64,000 nucleotides of DNA. It comes from Alicycliphilus sp. UBA6560 (lineage in GTDB: Bacteria > Pseudomonadota > Gammaproteobacteria > Burkholderiales > Burkholderiaceae_C). A program made the position numbers and the translations under genes. Shown here in pieces: positions 6,567 to 15,542 of this stretch. Each line of letters begins with the position of its first letter. Positions within the stretch are counted from its first letter, which is position 1. The DNA lies in assembly GCA_002434305.1 (NCBI GenBank), contig DJJU01000008.1, positions 1 through 64,000 of the forward strand, written 5' to 3'. The notes beneath the pieces were generated by a model. It searched no databases and had not been told where the DNA came from. It worked only from the letters and a program-made list of their open reading frames with translations.

Positions 6567-8905
6567 AGCTCACGCCCCTGAAGGCTTTCCTGCTGTGGCT
6601 GGTCGCCGTGGCCGCGGGCGTGGCCTGGATCTTCCAGGCCCGCTTCACGGCGGATATGTCCTTTTTCTTGCCATCCGACCCGAGCCCGGAGCAGCGTGTG
6701 CTGGTCGACCAGATGAAAGAAGGCGCCGTCTCGCGCGTGCTGATGATCGGCATCGGGGGCGGCACCGAGGCAGAGCGCGCGAACGCCTCGGTCGCTCTGC
6801 GCAAGGCCATGACCGGCAGCGGCCTGTTCGTCTCGGTGCAGAACGGCGAGCCCGGCGGCCTGGAGGCCGAGCGCGACTTCCTGCTGCGCTTTCGCTACCA
6901 CCTGAGCCCGGCGCTCACGCCCGAGCGCTTCTCGCCCGAGGGCCTGCGCGAGGCGGTGGGCCGCACCATCGACGTGGCGACTTCGCCGGTGGGCTTTCTG
7001 TTCAAGCCCTACCTGCTGCAGGACCCGACCGGCGAGATGATCGCAATCCTCACGCAACTGCACCCGGGCACCGAGCCCGACACCCGCGGTGGCGTCTGGA
7101 CATCGCGCGACGGGCAGCGCGCCCTGCTGCTGGCCCAGACCCTGGCGCCGGGCAGCGATACCGATGGCCAGGAACGGGCCATCGAGGCCGTGCGCGCGCA
7201 GTTTGAGGCCCTGCAGGCAGAGCCGTCGCTGGCTCCGCTCTCGCTGACGATGTCGGGGCCAGGGCAGTTCGCGGTGCAGGCGCGCGAGGCCATCCGCTCG
7301 GAGATCGAGCGCATTTCGCTGGTCAGCTCGATCGGCATCGGCCTGCTGCTGCTGTGGATCTACCGCTCGCCGCGCATGACGGCGCTGGGCCTGCTGCCCG
7401 TGGTGGCGGGCACGGTGGCGGCCATCGTCTCCGTCGACCTGGTATTCGGCATGGTGCATGGCATCACGGTGGGCTTCGGCGCGGCGCTGGTGGGCGAGGC
7501 GGTGGACTATGCGATCTATTTCTTCGTGCAGTCCGGGCGCGTGGGCCTGCAATCCTGGCGCAAGACCTTCTGGCCCACGATTCGCCTGGGCGTACTCACG
7601 TCCATCGCCGGTTTCGGTGTGATGCTGCTGGCGGGCTTCCCGGGCCTCGCGCAACTGGGCGTGTACGCGCTCTCGGGCATTGCCGTGGCGGCGTTGGTGA
7701 CGCGCTTCATCCTGCCGGTGGTGGCGGGGGACCGGCACGAGATCCCGCCCCCCGGCGTGCTGGGCAACACGACGCTGGGCTGGCTGGGCCAGGCCTGGCG
7801 CCTGCGCTGGCCGGCGTGGATCGTGACGGCGGTGGCGCTGTTCTATCTTGTGCAGCACCACGACAGCCTGTGGAGCACCAACCTGTCGACCCTGTCCACC
7901 GTGAGCGAAGCCGAGGCCGATGCCGACGCGCGCCTGCGCGCCGACATCGGCGCCCCCGATGCCCGCTACCTGGTGCTGGTGACGGCGCCTGACCAGGAGG
8001 CGGCGCTGGTCGAGGCCGAAACTGCTGGCCGTCGCCTGGACCGCCTGGTGGAGCAGGGCCTGATCGGCGGCTACGACAACCCGGCTCGCTTCCTGCCCAG
8101 CGCGCAGGTGCAGCGCGAGCGCCTGGCGGCGCTGCCGCCGAGACAGGCGCTGCAGCGCGACCTGGCGCAGGCGCTGCAGGACTCACCGCTGTCGGCGGGC
8201 CGGCTCACGCCTTTTCTGGACGCGGTGGACGCGGCGCGGCGGGGGCCGTTGATGACGCGCGCAGACCTGGATGGCACGGCCATGGCGCTGGCGGTCGATT
8301 CACTCATGTCATCAAACGATGGCCAGTGGCACGTGGTGCTGCCGCTGCGCCCGGCCGCCGTGGGCGTCACCGACATCCCGGTCGATCAGGTGCGGCAGGC
8401 GCTCGAAGGCACTGGCGCAGTGTTCATCGACCTGAAGGCGGAGTTCGAGACGCTGTACGCAGGCTACCTGCAGCAGGCGGTCTACCTGGCGCTGGGCGGC
8501 GTGCTGGCGATCACCGTCATGCTGGCCTTCGCCATGCGCTCGTGGACGCGGCTGTGGCGCATGATGTTGACGCTGGCCATGACGGTCACCATCGTGATGG
8601 CCACGCTGCATGCCCTGGGCACCGAGCTGAACCTGCTGCACTTGATTGGGCTGCTGCTGATCGTGGCCGTGGGCTCCAACTACACCCTGTTCTTCGACCA
8701 GATCGACGCCGACGGCGGGCTGGCGGTCGATGTCTGGTCGTCCATGAGCGTGGCCGTGGTAACCACGGTGATCGGCTTCGGTGCCCTGGCGGTGTCGCAC
8801 GTGCCGGTGCTCAAGGCCATGGGCGTGACGGTGGCGCCTGGCGTGGTGATCGCGCTGGTGTTGTCGGCAGCCTTCATCGTGCCGCGCCGGGAGGCCGCCG
8901 CATGA
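6563..8905 (+). CDS. MMPL/RND-type exporter (aryl polyene)
   Basis: A 780-residue RND-superfamily exporter with two pseudo-repeats, each a large periplasmic loop followed by a helix bundle. The first bundle contains GAALVGEAVDYAIYFFVQ with the charged residues (E, D) of the proton relay; the second has LLLIVAVGSNYTLFFDQID. It ends with a basic tail (VPRREAAA). It would move the lipidated polyene out of the inner membrane and hand it to the LolA-like protein encoded just upstream. Confidence 0.85.
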   Translation: MKLTPLKAFLLWLVAVAAGVAWIFQARFTADMSFFLPSDPSPEQRVLVDQMKEGAVSRVLMIGIGGGTEAERANASVALRKAMTGSGLFVSVQNGEPGGLEAERDFLLRFRYHLSPALTPERFSPEGLREAVGRTIDVATSPVGFLFKPYLLQDPTGEMIAILTQLHPGTEPDTRGGVWTSRDGQRALLLAQTLAPGSDTDGQERAIEAVRAQFEALQAEPSLAPLSLTMSGPGQFAVQAREAIRSEIERISLVSSIGIGLLLLWIYRSPRMTALGLLPVVAGTVAAIVSVDLVFGMVHGITVGFGAALVGEAVDYAIYFFVQSGRVGLQSWRKTFWPTIRLGVLTSIAGFGVMLLAGFPGLAQLGVYALSGIAVAALVTRFILPVVAGDRHEIPPPGVLGNTTLGWLGQAWRLRWPAWIVTAVALFYLVQHHDSLWSTNLSTLSTVSEAEADADARLRADIGAPDARYLVLVTAPDQEAALVEAETAGRRLDRLVEQGLIGGYDNPARFLPSAQVQRERLAALPPRQALQRDLAQALQDSPLSAGRLTPFLDAVDAARRGPLMTRADLDGTAMALAVDSLMSSNDGQWHVVLPLRPAAVGVTDIPVDQVRQALEGTGAVFIDLKAEFETLYAGYLQQAVYLALGGVLAITVMLAFAMRSWTRLWRMMLTLAMTVTIVMATLHALGTELNLLHLIGLLLIVAVGSNYTLFFDQIDADGGLAVDVWSSMSVAVVTTVIGFGALAVSHVPVLKAMGVTVAPGVVIALVLSAAFIVPRREAAA

Positions 8906-9555
8906 CGCCACTGTGGCGGACCGATGGCGCCGACGGTGCGTTGGTGCTGCTGCCCGGTGCCCAGATGGGCGCGGCCGATATGGCCCGGGCCGGGCTGCCG
9001 GACGTGCTGGCAACGTCGGGCGTTCGGCTGGACCTGTTCGCCCCCGAACTGCCCATCGACCTGGCCCATGTCGAGAACACCGTGCGGCTGCTCGCGAGCG
9101 ACGTGCTCGCGCCGCTGCGCCAGCGCTACCGCCGCCTGTGGCTGGGTGGCATATCGATGGGCGGCTTGCTGGCGTTGGCCCAGGCGCAGCGCGATCCGGC
9201 TGGCCTGGCGGGGCTGTGCCTGCTGGCACCGTACCCGGGCAGCCGCCTGACGACCAACGCCATCGCCCGCGCGGGCGGGCTCGACGCCTGGCTGCCGACG
9301 CCTGCGCAGGCGGGCGACCTGGAATTCCAGCTCTGGCAGGGTTTGCGCGAAGGGCGGCCCGATCTGCCCGTCTTTCTGGGGATAGGGCGCGAGGACCGCT
9401 TCGCCTATGCCATGTCGATGCTCGCGCGGCGCCTGCCCCGGGCCGCGCCGCACGAAGTACCCGGTGGCCACGGCTGGGATGCCTGGCTGCCCTTGTGCCA
9501 CCAGTTCCTGCGCTGGCTTGCGGAGCAGAAGCAGGAGCAGGAGCAGGAGCGCTGA
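8902..9555 (+). CDS. Alpha/beta hydrolase in the pigment operon
   Basis: A 217-residue alpha/beta hydrolase. The nucleophile elbow is GGISMGG (Ser85), the acid is probably the Asp in FLGIGREDRF, and the base is the His in VPGGHGWDAW. The start at ATG 8902 overlaps the exporter stop. It might be a thioesterase-like or ester-cleaving enzyme that releases or edits the product; the substrate is unknown. The C-terminus is a short (CAGGAG)n repeat that encodes KQEQEQEQER, which could vary in length between strains. Confidence 0.7.
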   Translation: MTPLWRTDGADGALVLLPGAQMGAADMARAGLPDVLATSGVRLDLFAPELPIDLAHVENTVRLLASDVLAPLRQRYRRLWLGGISMGGLLALAQAQRDPAGLAGLCLLAPYPGSRLTTNAIARAGGLDAWLPTPAQAGDLEFQLWQGLREGRPDLPVFLGIGREDRFAYAMSMLARRLPRAAPHEVPGGHGWDAWLPLCHQFLRWLAEQKQEQEQER

Positions 9556-10358
9556 TGGTGAGGCGCTGGAAACCCACACCGTTCTTGGCGGGTTCGGCCG
9601 CGCTGCATGGCGCCGCCGCCCTTGGCGTGCTGGCCCAACCCGCGCTGTGGCCCTGGGCCGCAGGCGCCGTGGCGGCCAACCATGCCCTCATCACCGCCGC
9701 CGGGCTGTGGCCCCGTTCGCGGGCGCTCGGGCCCAACATCACGCGGCTGCCGCTGGTGCCCGCCGGCGTGGCCGGGCGCGTGGCCCTGACCATCGACGAC
9801 GGCCCCGACCCGCAGGTCACACCGCGCGTGCTCGACCTGCTGGCCGAGCACCGGCTCAAGGCCAGCTTCTTTCTCATCGGTCACCGGGCCGAGCGGCATC
9901 CCGCGCTGTGCCGCGCCATCGTCCAGCAGGGGCACCGGGTGGAGAACCACGGCTACAGCCACTCGCACGCGCTGTCGCTGTTTGGCCCGGCGCGGCTGGC
10001 CATGGACATCGCGCGCGCCCAGGCGGTGCTGCAGGATGCGAGCGGCCAGGCGCCGCGCTTCTTCCGCCCCACGGCGGGGCTGCGCAACCTGTTTTTGGAG
10101 CCGGTGCTCGCCCGCCAGGGCCTGCAACTGGCGAGCTGGACACGCCGCGGCTACGACACGCGCGAGCCGCGTCCCGACCGGGTGCTGCAGCGCCTGACGC
10201 GGGCGCTGGGCGACGGCGACATCCTGCTGCTGCACGACGGGCACGCGGCACGCGCGGGTGACGGCCGGCCCGTGATCGAGCACCTGATTCCCCGGCTGGC
10301 TCAGCGCCTGGACCAGGCCGGTTTGACCACCACCACATTGCACGACGCTCTGGCATGA
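9555..10358 (+). CDS. Polysaccharide deacetylase (NodB-like) in the pigment operon
   Basis: A 267-residue carbohydrate esterase family 4-like protein with N-terminal hydrophobic segments (about residues 10-50), so probably membrane anchored. The NodB domain shows the metal-site motifs TIDDGPDPQ (Asp-Asp) and NHGYSHSHA (His-x3-His region), then FFRPTAGLRN and LLLHDGH. It would remove an N- or O-acetyl group from a sugar-containing substrate. Together with the glycosyltransferase of the opposite operon it suggests a sugar on the pigment head group; this is inference. The ATG at 9555 overlaps the preceding TGA by one base. Confidence 0.72.
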   Translation: MVRRWKPTPFLAGSAALHGAAALGVLAQPALWPWAAGAVAANHALITAAGLWPRSRALGPNITRLPLVPAGVAGRVALTIDDGPDPQVTPRVLDLLAEHRLKASFFLIGHRAERHPALCRAIVQQGHRVENHGYSHSHALSLFGPARLAMDIARAQAVLQDASGQAPRFFRPTAGLRNLFLEPVLARQGLQLASWTRRGYDTREPRPDRVLQRLTRALGDGDILLLHDGHAARAGDGRPVIEHLIPRLAQRLDQAGLTTTTLHDALA

Positions 10359-11101
10359 CTTCCGTTCCTGCGCTTTCCCGCGCCCTCGTCGATGCGGCAA
10401 GCGCACGCTTCCGTCCGGCAGGGCGCTTTGCCTACCACTACGCACGCGGAAAAATCGGGGGCGATGCGGCGTTTGCCGCCCTGCTGCACCAAGGCGTACT
10501 GCCTGCGCGTGGGCGCTGGCTGGACCTGGGCTGTGGCCAAGGCAGCCTGTTCGCCCTGGTGCTGGCGGCCCAGGAGCAGCATGCAAGGGGCGAGTGGCCG
10601 GGAGACTGGCCCGCGCCCCCTCAGCCGCTGCACATGCGCGGCGTGGAGCTGATGCCGCGCGACGTGGAGCGCGCGGCGCAGGCCTTTGGCGCCGCCCACC
10701 CCGTCGTGCGCGTCGAGCAAGGCGACATGAACCAGACGGATTTCGGGCGGTGCGACGTGGTCACGATCTTCGACGCGCTGCACTATTTCGACCATGAAAG
10801 CCAGCGCCGGGTGCTGCAGCGCATCCATGCGGCACTGGCACCCGGCGGCCTGTTCATCACCCGCATCGGCGATGCGGGGGCGGGCCTGCCGTTTCAGCTC
10901 TCCCAGTGGGTGGACCGCATCGTCACCTGGTCGCGCGGCCACCGCATGCCGCCGCTGTACTGCCGCAGCCTTGCCGACTGGCGGGCCCTGCTCACGTCCA
11001 TCGGATTCGAAGTCAGCAGCCAGCCCATGAGCGGAGCCCTGCCTTTCGCCAATGTGCTTCTGGTGTGCCGGGTGCGGGACAATGCCCCTCCCGCCGCCTG
11101 A
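10355..11101 (+). CDS. SAM-dependent methyltransferase (aryl polyene)
   Basis: A 248-residue class I methyltransferase: motif I is WLDLGCGQGSLFALV, and post-motif features include VTIFDALHYFDHE and AALAPGGLFITRIGDAG. A methyltransferase of this kind (ApeB-like) methylates the aryl head in several aryl polyenes. It shares an ATGA with the deacetylase stop, and its end overlaps the next ketosynthase by 20 bp. Confidence 0.78.
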   Translation: MTSVPALSRALVDAASARFRPAGRFAYHYARGKIGGDAAFAALLHQGVLPARGRWLDLGCGQGSLFALVLAAQEQHARGEWPGDWPAPPQPLHMRGVELMPRDVERAAQAFGAAHPVVRVEQGDMNQTDFGRCDVVTIFDALHYFDHESQRRVLQRIHAALAPGGLFITRIGDAGAGLPFQLSQWVDRIVTWSRGHRMPPLYCRSLADWRALLTSIGFEVSSQPMSGALPFANVLLVCRVRDNAPPAA

Positions 11102-12302
11102 TATCGTCCACGTGTCTCCCCTGCTTCTTTCCGCCACCACGCTGACGACCTGTCTCGGAAGAGGCCTTGCCGCGCATGCCGAGGCGCTGCGCACCGGCCG
11201 ATCGGGCCTGCGCCCCTGCGATTTCGAAACGGTGCGGCTGGACACCTGGATCGGCGAGGTGGAAGGCGTTGACGCCACCGCACTGCCTGCCAGCCTGCAA
11301 GAGTACGACTGCCGCAACAACCGCCTGGCCCTGGCGGGCCTGGAGGCCGACGGCTTCGTCGAGCGCGTGCGTGCCGCCGTGCAGCGCTACGGCAGCCGGC
11401 GTGTGGGCGTGTTCCTGGGCACCAGCACCTCGGGCATCCTGGAAACCGAGCTGGCCTACCGTGCCCGCGACGCAGCCACTGGCGCGCTGCCTGCCTCCGT
11501 CCGCTATGCCACCGCGCACTGCCCCTTTTCCGTCACCGACTTCGTGCGCCAGTACCTCGGGCTGGAGGGCCTGGCGCTGACCATCTCCACGGCCTGTTCG
11601 TCCAGCGCCAAGGTGTTTGCCGCCGCCGCGCGGCAGATGGCGCTGGGCACCATCGACGCGGCCGTGGTCGGCGGGGTGGACAGCCTGTGCCTGACGACGC
11701 TGTACGGCTTCGCCTCGCTGCAGCTCACCTCCACGCAGCCCGCGCGGCCCTACGACGCGCGGCGCGACGGCATCTCCATCGGCGAAGCGGCGGCGTTCGC
11801 GCTGCTGGAGCGTGCCGACGCGGCGCAGGGCGGCGGCGTCTGGCTGCTGGGCACGGGCGAATCCAGCGACGCCCACCACATGTCCGCCCCCCACCCCGAG
11901 GGCCTGGGCGCACGCCTGGCGATGCAGGCCGCGCTGCGCTCGGCCGGCCTCGCGCCGCAGCAGTTGGACTACGTGAACCTGCACGGCACGGCCACTCCCG
12001 CCAACGATGCGGCCGAGGGATTGGCCATGGCGGCGCTGTTCGGCGCCGGCGTGCCCTGCAGCTCGACCAAGGGCGCGACCGGCCACACGCTGGGCGCCGC
12101 CGGCGCGGTGGAGGCGGTGATCGCCGCGCTGGCGCTCACGCACGGCTGGATTCCCGGCAGCCCCGGCACGCAGGTGCTCGATGAGGCGCTGGCGCTCGAC
12201 TACCGCCTCGCGGGCAGCGCGGCGCCGCTGCGCACGGTGCTCAGCAACTCCTTCGGCTTTGGCGGCAGCAACTGCGCGCTGGTATTGGGAGCGCGGCCAT
12301 GA
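11082..12302 (+). CDS. Beta-ketoacyl synthase, elongating partner (ApeO-like)
   Basis: 406 residues with a complete active site: Cys172 in ISTACSSSAKVF, His301 in NLHGTATPAND and His335 in KGATGHTLGAAG. It is followed directly by a chain-length-factor-like protein (12299). In characterised aryl polyene systems these two form the elongating heterodimer (ApeO-ApeC). The start is taken at ATG 11082, overlapping the methyltransferase by 20 bp; a GTG at 11112 is possible. It differs strongly from the ketosynthase at 1288, so the two are not recent duplicates. Confidence 0.87.
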   Translation: MPLPPPDIVHVSPLLLSATTLTTCLGRGLAAHAEALRTGRSGLRPCDFETVRLDTWIGEVEGVDATALPASLQEYDCRNNRLALAGLEADGFVERVRAAVQRYGSRRVGVFLGTSTSGILETELAYRARDAATGALPASVRYATAHCPFSVTDFVRQYLGLEGLALTISTACSSSAKVFAAAARQMALGTIDAAVVGGVDSLCLTTLYGFASLQLTSTQPARPYDARRDGISIGEAAAFALLERADAAQGGGVWLLGTGESSDAHHMSAPHPEGLGARLAMQAALRSAGLAPQQLDYVNLHGTATPANDAAEGLAMAALFGAGVPCSSTKGATGHTLGAAGAVEAVIAALALTHGWIPGSPGTQVLDEALALDYRLAGSAAPLRTVLSNSFGFGGSNCALVLGARP

Positions 12303-13102
12303 ACCGAGCATTGACGGCCTGGATCGACGGCATCGGCCTGATCGCCCCCGGCCTGCCCGACTGGCCCAGCGCCGCCGCCGTGCTCTCGGGGGCGCAGCCC
12401 TGGCGCAGCGAGCCTTCGGTGCTACCCGCTGCCGCCCTGCTGCCGCCCGCCGAGCGCCGCCGCGCCAGCCGCGTGATCCGCCTGGCGCTGGCGCTGGGCC
12501 AGCAGGCCGCCGCGCAGGCGGGTGCCGACCTCGCGCAACTGGCCACTGTGTTCGCCGCCTCCGGCGCCGACGGCCACAACTGCCATGCGCTGTGCGAACA
12601 GCTGGCGGGCGACGATCGGCAGATCTCGCCCACGCGTTTTCACAACTCGGTGCACAACGCCGCCGCCGGCTATTGGGGCATCGCCACGCGCAGCATGGCG
12701 CCCTGCCAGGTGATCTGCGCCTACGACGGCAGCCTGGGTGCCGGTTTGATGGATGCGCTGGCGCAGGTGGCGCTCGATGACCGCTCCGTGCTGCTGGTCT
12801 GCTATGACAGCGAGTACCCCGAGCCGCTGCACGCCAAGCGCCCGCTGCCCGATGCGGCGGGCATGGCCTGGCTGCTGGCGCCGCGGCGCTCCGGCGCATC
12901 GCTGGCGCAGATCAGCGTGACGCCCGGCGGGCAGGACGCGCCCACGCGCATGCAGGAGGCGGCGCTGGAAGCGTTGCGCGCGCAATTCCCCTCGCTGCGC
13001 GCGCTGCCTGCGCTGGATGCGCTGGCCCGCCGCAGCACCGCCGACGTGGCGCTCGACTACCTGCCCGGCCACAGCCTGGGCCTGCGCTTGCAGCCATGCT
13101 GA
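12299..13102 (+). CDS. Chain-length-factor-like ketosynthase partner (ApeC-like)
   Basis: A 267-residue protein related to the N-terminal half of beta-ketoacyl synthases. It is much shorter than a full ketosynthase and lacks the Cys-His-His set; the segment FHNSVHNAAAGYWGIATRS stands where a thiolase-fold dimer contact is expected. This is the chain-length-factor partner of the preceding ketosynthase. It overlaps both neighbours by a few bases. Confidence 0.8.
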   Translation: MNRALTAWIDGIGLIAPGLPDWPSAAAVLSGAQPWRSEPSVLPAAALLPPAERRRASRVIRLALALGQQAAAQAGADLAQLATVFAASGADGHNCHALCEQLAGDDRQISPTRFHNSVHNAAAGYWGIATRSMAPCQVICAYDGSLGAGLMDALAQVALDDRSVLLVCYDSEYPEPLHAKRPLPDAAGMAWLLAPRRSGASLAQISVTPGGQDAPTRMQEAALEALRAQFPSLRALPALDALARRSTADVALDYLPGHSLGLRLQPC

Positions 13103-13560
13103 AGCCCGACCTGCTACCCGACCACGCCTGGATCGCGGCGCACATTCCGCACCAGGGCGGCATGTGCCTGCTCGACCGCGTGCTCGTCTGGGACGCGCAG
13201 CACATCCGCTGCAGCGCTACCAGCCACCGCAGCCCCGCCAACCCGCTGCGCGAGCAGGGCCGCCTGGGCGCGGCCAACGCCGTCGAATACGCGGCCCAGG
13301 CCATGGCCGTGCATGGCGCGCTGCTGGCGGGTGCGGGCCGGCCGCTGGGCGCGGGCTACCTGGCCAGCGTGCGCGGCGTGCGCCTGCATGCCGAGCGCAT
13401 GGACGACATGGCGGACGACCTGCAGGTCGAGGCCACGCGGCTTTCGGGCGACGACGCTGTCATCCTCTACGCATTCACCGTTGGCACCGCCGGCCGCTGC
13501 CTCGCCGAAGGGCGGGCATCGGTCGTGCTGGACGCCGCTTCCTTTCCCGCCACCCCATGA
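13096..13560 (+). CDS. 3-hydroxyacyl-ACP dehydratase (ApeP-like)
   Basis: A 154-residue hotdog protein. It begins AAHIPHQGGMCLLDRVLVWD, the FabZ-like opening strand (HxGxMxLLDRV), and continues with NAVEYAAQAMAVHGALL in the central helix. It is the second dehydratase of the cluster; in known aryl polyene synthases the two dehydratases act together. It overlaps the upstream gene by 7 bp and the ketoreductase by 4 bp (ATGA). Confidence 0.8.
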   Translation: MLKPDLLPDHAWIAAHIPHQGGMCLLDRVLVWDAQHIRCSATSHRSPANPLREQGRLGAANAVEYAAQAMAVHGALLAGAGRPLGAGYLASVRGVRLHAERMDDMADDLQVEATRLSGDDAVILYAFTVGTAGRCLAEGRASVVLDAASFPATP

Positions 13561-14297
13561 ACACCCCTGCATCCCCTGCGCGCCGCGCGCTCGTCACCGG
13601 CGGCAGCGGCGGCCTGGGCGCCGCTATCTGCGAGCGCCTGGCCGCCTCAGGCCTGCACGTCATCGTGCACGCCAACCAGGGCCTGGCGCGGGCGCAGGCG
13701 CTGGCCGCGCAGCTGCAGGCCGGCGGCGCCAGCGCCGAGGCCGTGGCCTTCGACGTCACCGACCGGCCGGCGTGCGCGAGCGCTCTTGAAAGGCTGCTGG
13801 AAGAGGGCCCCATCCAGGTGCTGGTGAACAACGCCGGCGTCCACGACGATGCGGTGTTCGCCGGCATGGCCGGTGCGCAATGGGATCGCGTGCTGGACGT
13901 GTCGCTGAACGGCTTCTTCAACGTCACGCAGCCGCTCACGCTGCCCATGCTGCGCACGCGCTGGGGGCGCATCGTCAATGTCTCGTCCGTCACTGCCGTG
14001 GCAGGCAACCGGGGCCAAGTGAACTATGCCGCCGCCAAGGGCGGGCTGCATGCCGCCAGCCGCTCGCTGGCGCTGGAGTTGGCCAGCCGCGGCGTGACGG
14101 TGAACGTCGTGGCGCCCGGCATCATCGACAGCGGCATGGCGGAGGGCCAGTTCGGCGCGGACGCGCTGCGCCAGATGGTGCCCATGCAGCGCGCGGGCCG
14201 GCCGCAGGAGGTGGCGGATCTGGTGGACTTTCTCGTGTCCGAGCGCGCGGCCTACATCACCGGGCAGGTGATTTCCATCAACGGCGGGATGGCGTAG
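13557..14297 (+). CDS. 3-oxoacyl-ACP reductase, FabG type (ApeQ-like)
   Basis: A 246-residue short-chain dehydrogenase. The nucleotide-binding motif is TGGSGGLGAAI, then NNAGV, and the catalytic Ser-Tyr-Lys set lies in VNVSSVTAVAG and NYAAAKGG. The ending ITGQVISINGGMA is the standard FabG C-terminus. It reduces the 3-oxo group on the ACP with NADPH in each elongation round. It is the last gene of the plus-strand operon; a family A repeat follows before the convergent antiporter gene. Confidence 0.87.
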   Translation: MNTPASPARRALVTGGSGGLGAAICERLAASGLHVIVHANQGLARAQALAAQLQAGGASAEAVAFDVTDRPACASALERLLEEGPIQVLVNNAGVHDDAVFAGMAGAQWDRVLDVSLNGFFNVTQPLTLPMLRTRWGRIVNVSSVTAVAGNRGQVNYAAAKGGLHAASRSLALELASRGVTVNVVAPGIIDSGMAEGQFGADALRQMVPMQRAGRPQEVADLVDFLVSERAAYITGQVISINGGMA

Positions 14298-14310
14298 GGA
14301 GTTTGAGGCC

Positions 14311-14359
14311 AAAACGGCCTCCAGCGCTTATCCAGCAAGCGCGAGTAGCTATGATTTTT
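14311..14359 (-). repeat. Family A palindromic repeat, copy 1
   Basis: Read on the minus strand it gives the family pattern ATAGCT-x-GCGCTTG ... AAGCGCTGGAGGCC with A/T-rich flanks. It fills the gap between the convergent ketoreductase and antiporter genes and could act as a terminator in both directions. Confidence 0.75.
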
Positions 14360-15542
14360 GAAGCTGACGCCACCGCGCCAGCTTCGGCTCCACGATCGGA
14401 ATGGTCACCATGGTGCTGGCCACCGCCATCAGCAGCAGCGCGGTGAAGGTGGCGCTAGTGATGATCTGCCGGTCCAGCAGCACGTTGGCGAAGATGATCA
14501 TGATGAGCGCCTTGGTCTGCAGCAGCCAGCCGATCATGCTTGCTTCGCCCGGGCGCCAGCCTAGCACCCGGCCCGCCAGGTGAACGCCGAGCAGCTTGCC
14601 GGCGACGGCGGCCGCCAGCAGCCAGGCCGCGGCCAGCACCACGTCCAGACCGCCCATGCTCCAGCCGGTGCGCAGGCCGGTCGAGAGGAAGAACACCGGC
14701 ATCAGCGTCAGCAGCACGTGGTGGCGCAGCAGGTCCATCTGTTGCTGGTTGAACCATTCGGCGTCGAGTACGGCGCCGGCCAGGAAGGCGCCCACCATGA
14801 AGTGCAGGCCGGCCCAGTCGGCACCGAACGCGCACAGCGCCAGCCACACCAGCGCCAGGTACCAGCGGTCCTGCTCGGGCACGCGGCGCATGAGCCGGCG
14901 GCACAGCCAGGCCGCCAGGCCGAAGGCCAGCAGGAACAGCGCCTGCCGGCCCACACGCTCCCAGTCCATGACGATCAGCGCCAGCACGCCCCAGATGGCG
15001 ATGTCGTCCAGGCTGGCGTAGCGCAGGATGCGCTGGCCCAGGGGGGCGCGCAGGATGTCCAGCTTTTCCAGCAGCAGGATCAGGATCGGCAGCGCCGTCA
15101 CCGCGCAGGCCATGCCGATGCCGAGCACGAACTGCCAGGGCCGGGCCTCGGGCGTGAGCCAGCCTGGCCAGTGCAGCATGGCCAGGGCCGCGCTGCAGCC
15201 CAGCAGCATGGGCGTGCCCAGCGCCAGGCCGGCGGTGATGCCGCTCTCGCGCCGGTGCTGCCAGGCGGCTTTCAGGTCCAGCTCGATGCCGGCGATCATC
15301 ACGAACAGCGTCACGGCCCACCAGGCCAGGCCGTTGAGGGCGTGGCTCACCTCGGGGGTGAACACGGCGCTGTAATAGTCCGGGTACCAGTGGCCCAGCA
15401 CCCCGGGGCCGAGCACGATGCCCAGCAGGATCTGCACCACCACCAGCGGCGCCCAGCGGTCGGTGCGGCCCAGGCGCCAGATCAGCCAGGGGACGGTGAA
15501 GATGATCAGCAGCGCGATCAGGAAGCGCTCGGCGGTGCTCAT
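14349..15542 (-). CDS. Cation/proton antiporter (CPA2-like)
   Basis: 397 residues and about 12 hydrophobic segments of the Na+/H+ exchanger fold. VQILLGIVLGPGVLG is the typical first re-entrant motif, AGIELDLKAAW the conserved acidic segment, and YASLDDIAIWG contains the paired aspartates of the ion site. It lacks the C-terminal TrkA domain of Kef-type channels. The start at 15542 is chosen because it shares ATGA with the methyltransferase stop, which makes it the last gene of the minus-strand operon. A link to pigment chemistry is not obvious. Confidence 0.78.
   Translation of the reverse strand: MSTAERFLIALLIIFTVPWLIWRLGRTDRWAPLVVVQILLGIVLGPGVLGHWYPDYYSAVFTPEVSHALNGLAWWAVTLFVMIAGIELDLKAAWQHRRESGITAGLALGTPMLLGCSAALAMLHWPGWLTPEARPWQFVLGIGMACAVTALPILILLLEKLDILRAPLGQRILRYASLDDIAIWGVLALIVMDWERVGRQALFLLAFGLAAWLCRRLMRRVPEQDRWYLALVWLALCAFGADWAGLHFMVGAFLAGAVLDAEWFNQQQMDLLRHHVLLTLMPVFFLSTGLRTGWSMGGLDVVLAAAWLLAAAVAGKLLGVHLAGRVLGWRPGEASMIGWLLQTKALIMIIFANVLLDRQIITSATFTALLLMAVASTMVTIPIVEPKLARWRQLQKS

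Noticed and set aside
9525..9552. CAGGAG tandem repeat as a phase-variable switch
   Set aside because: The unit is 6 bp, so changes keep the frame and only lengthen the C-terminal KQEQEQ tail.
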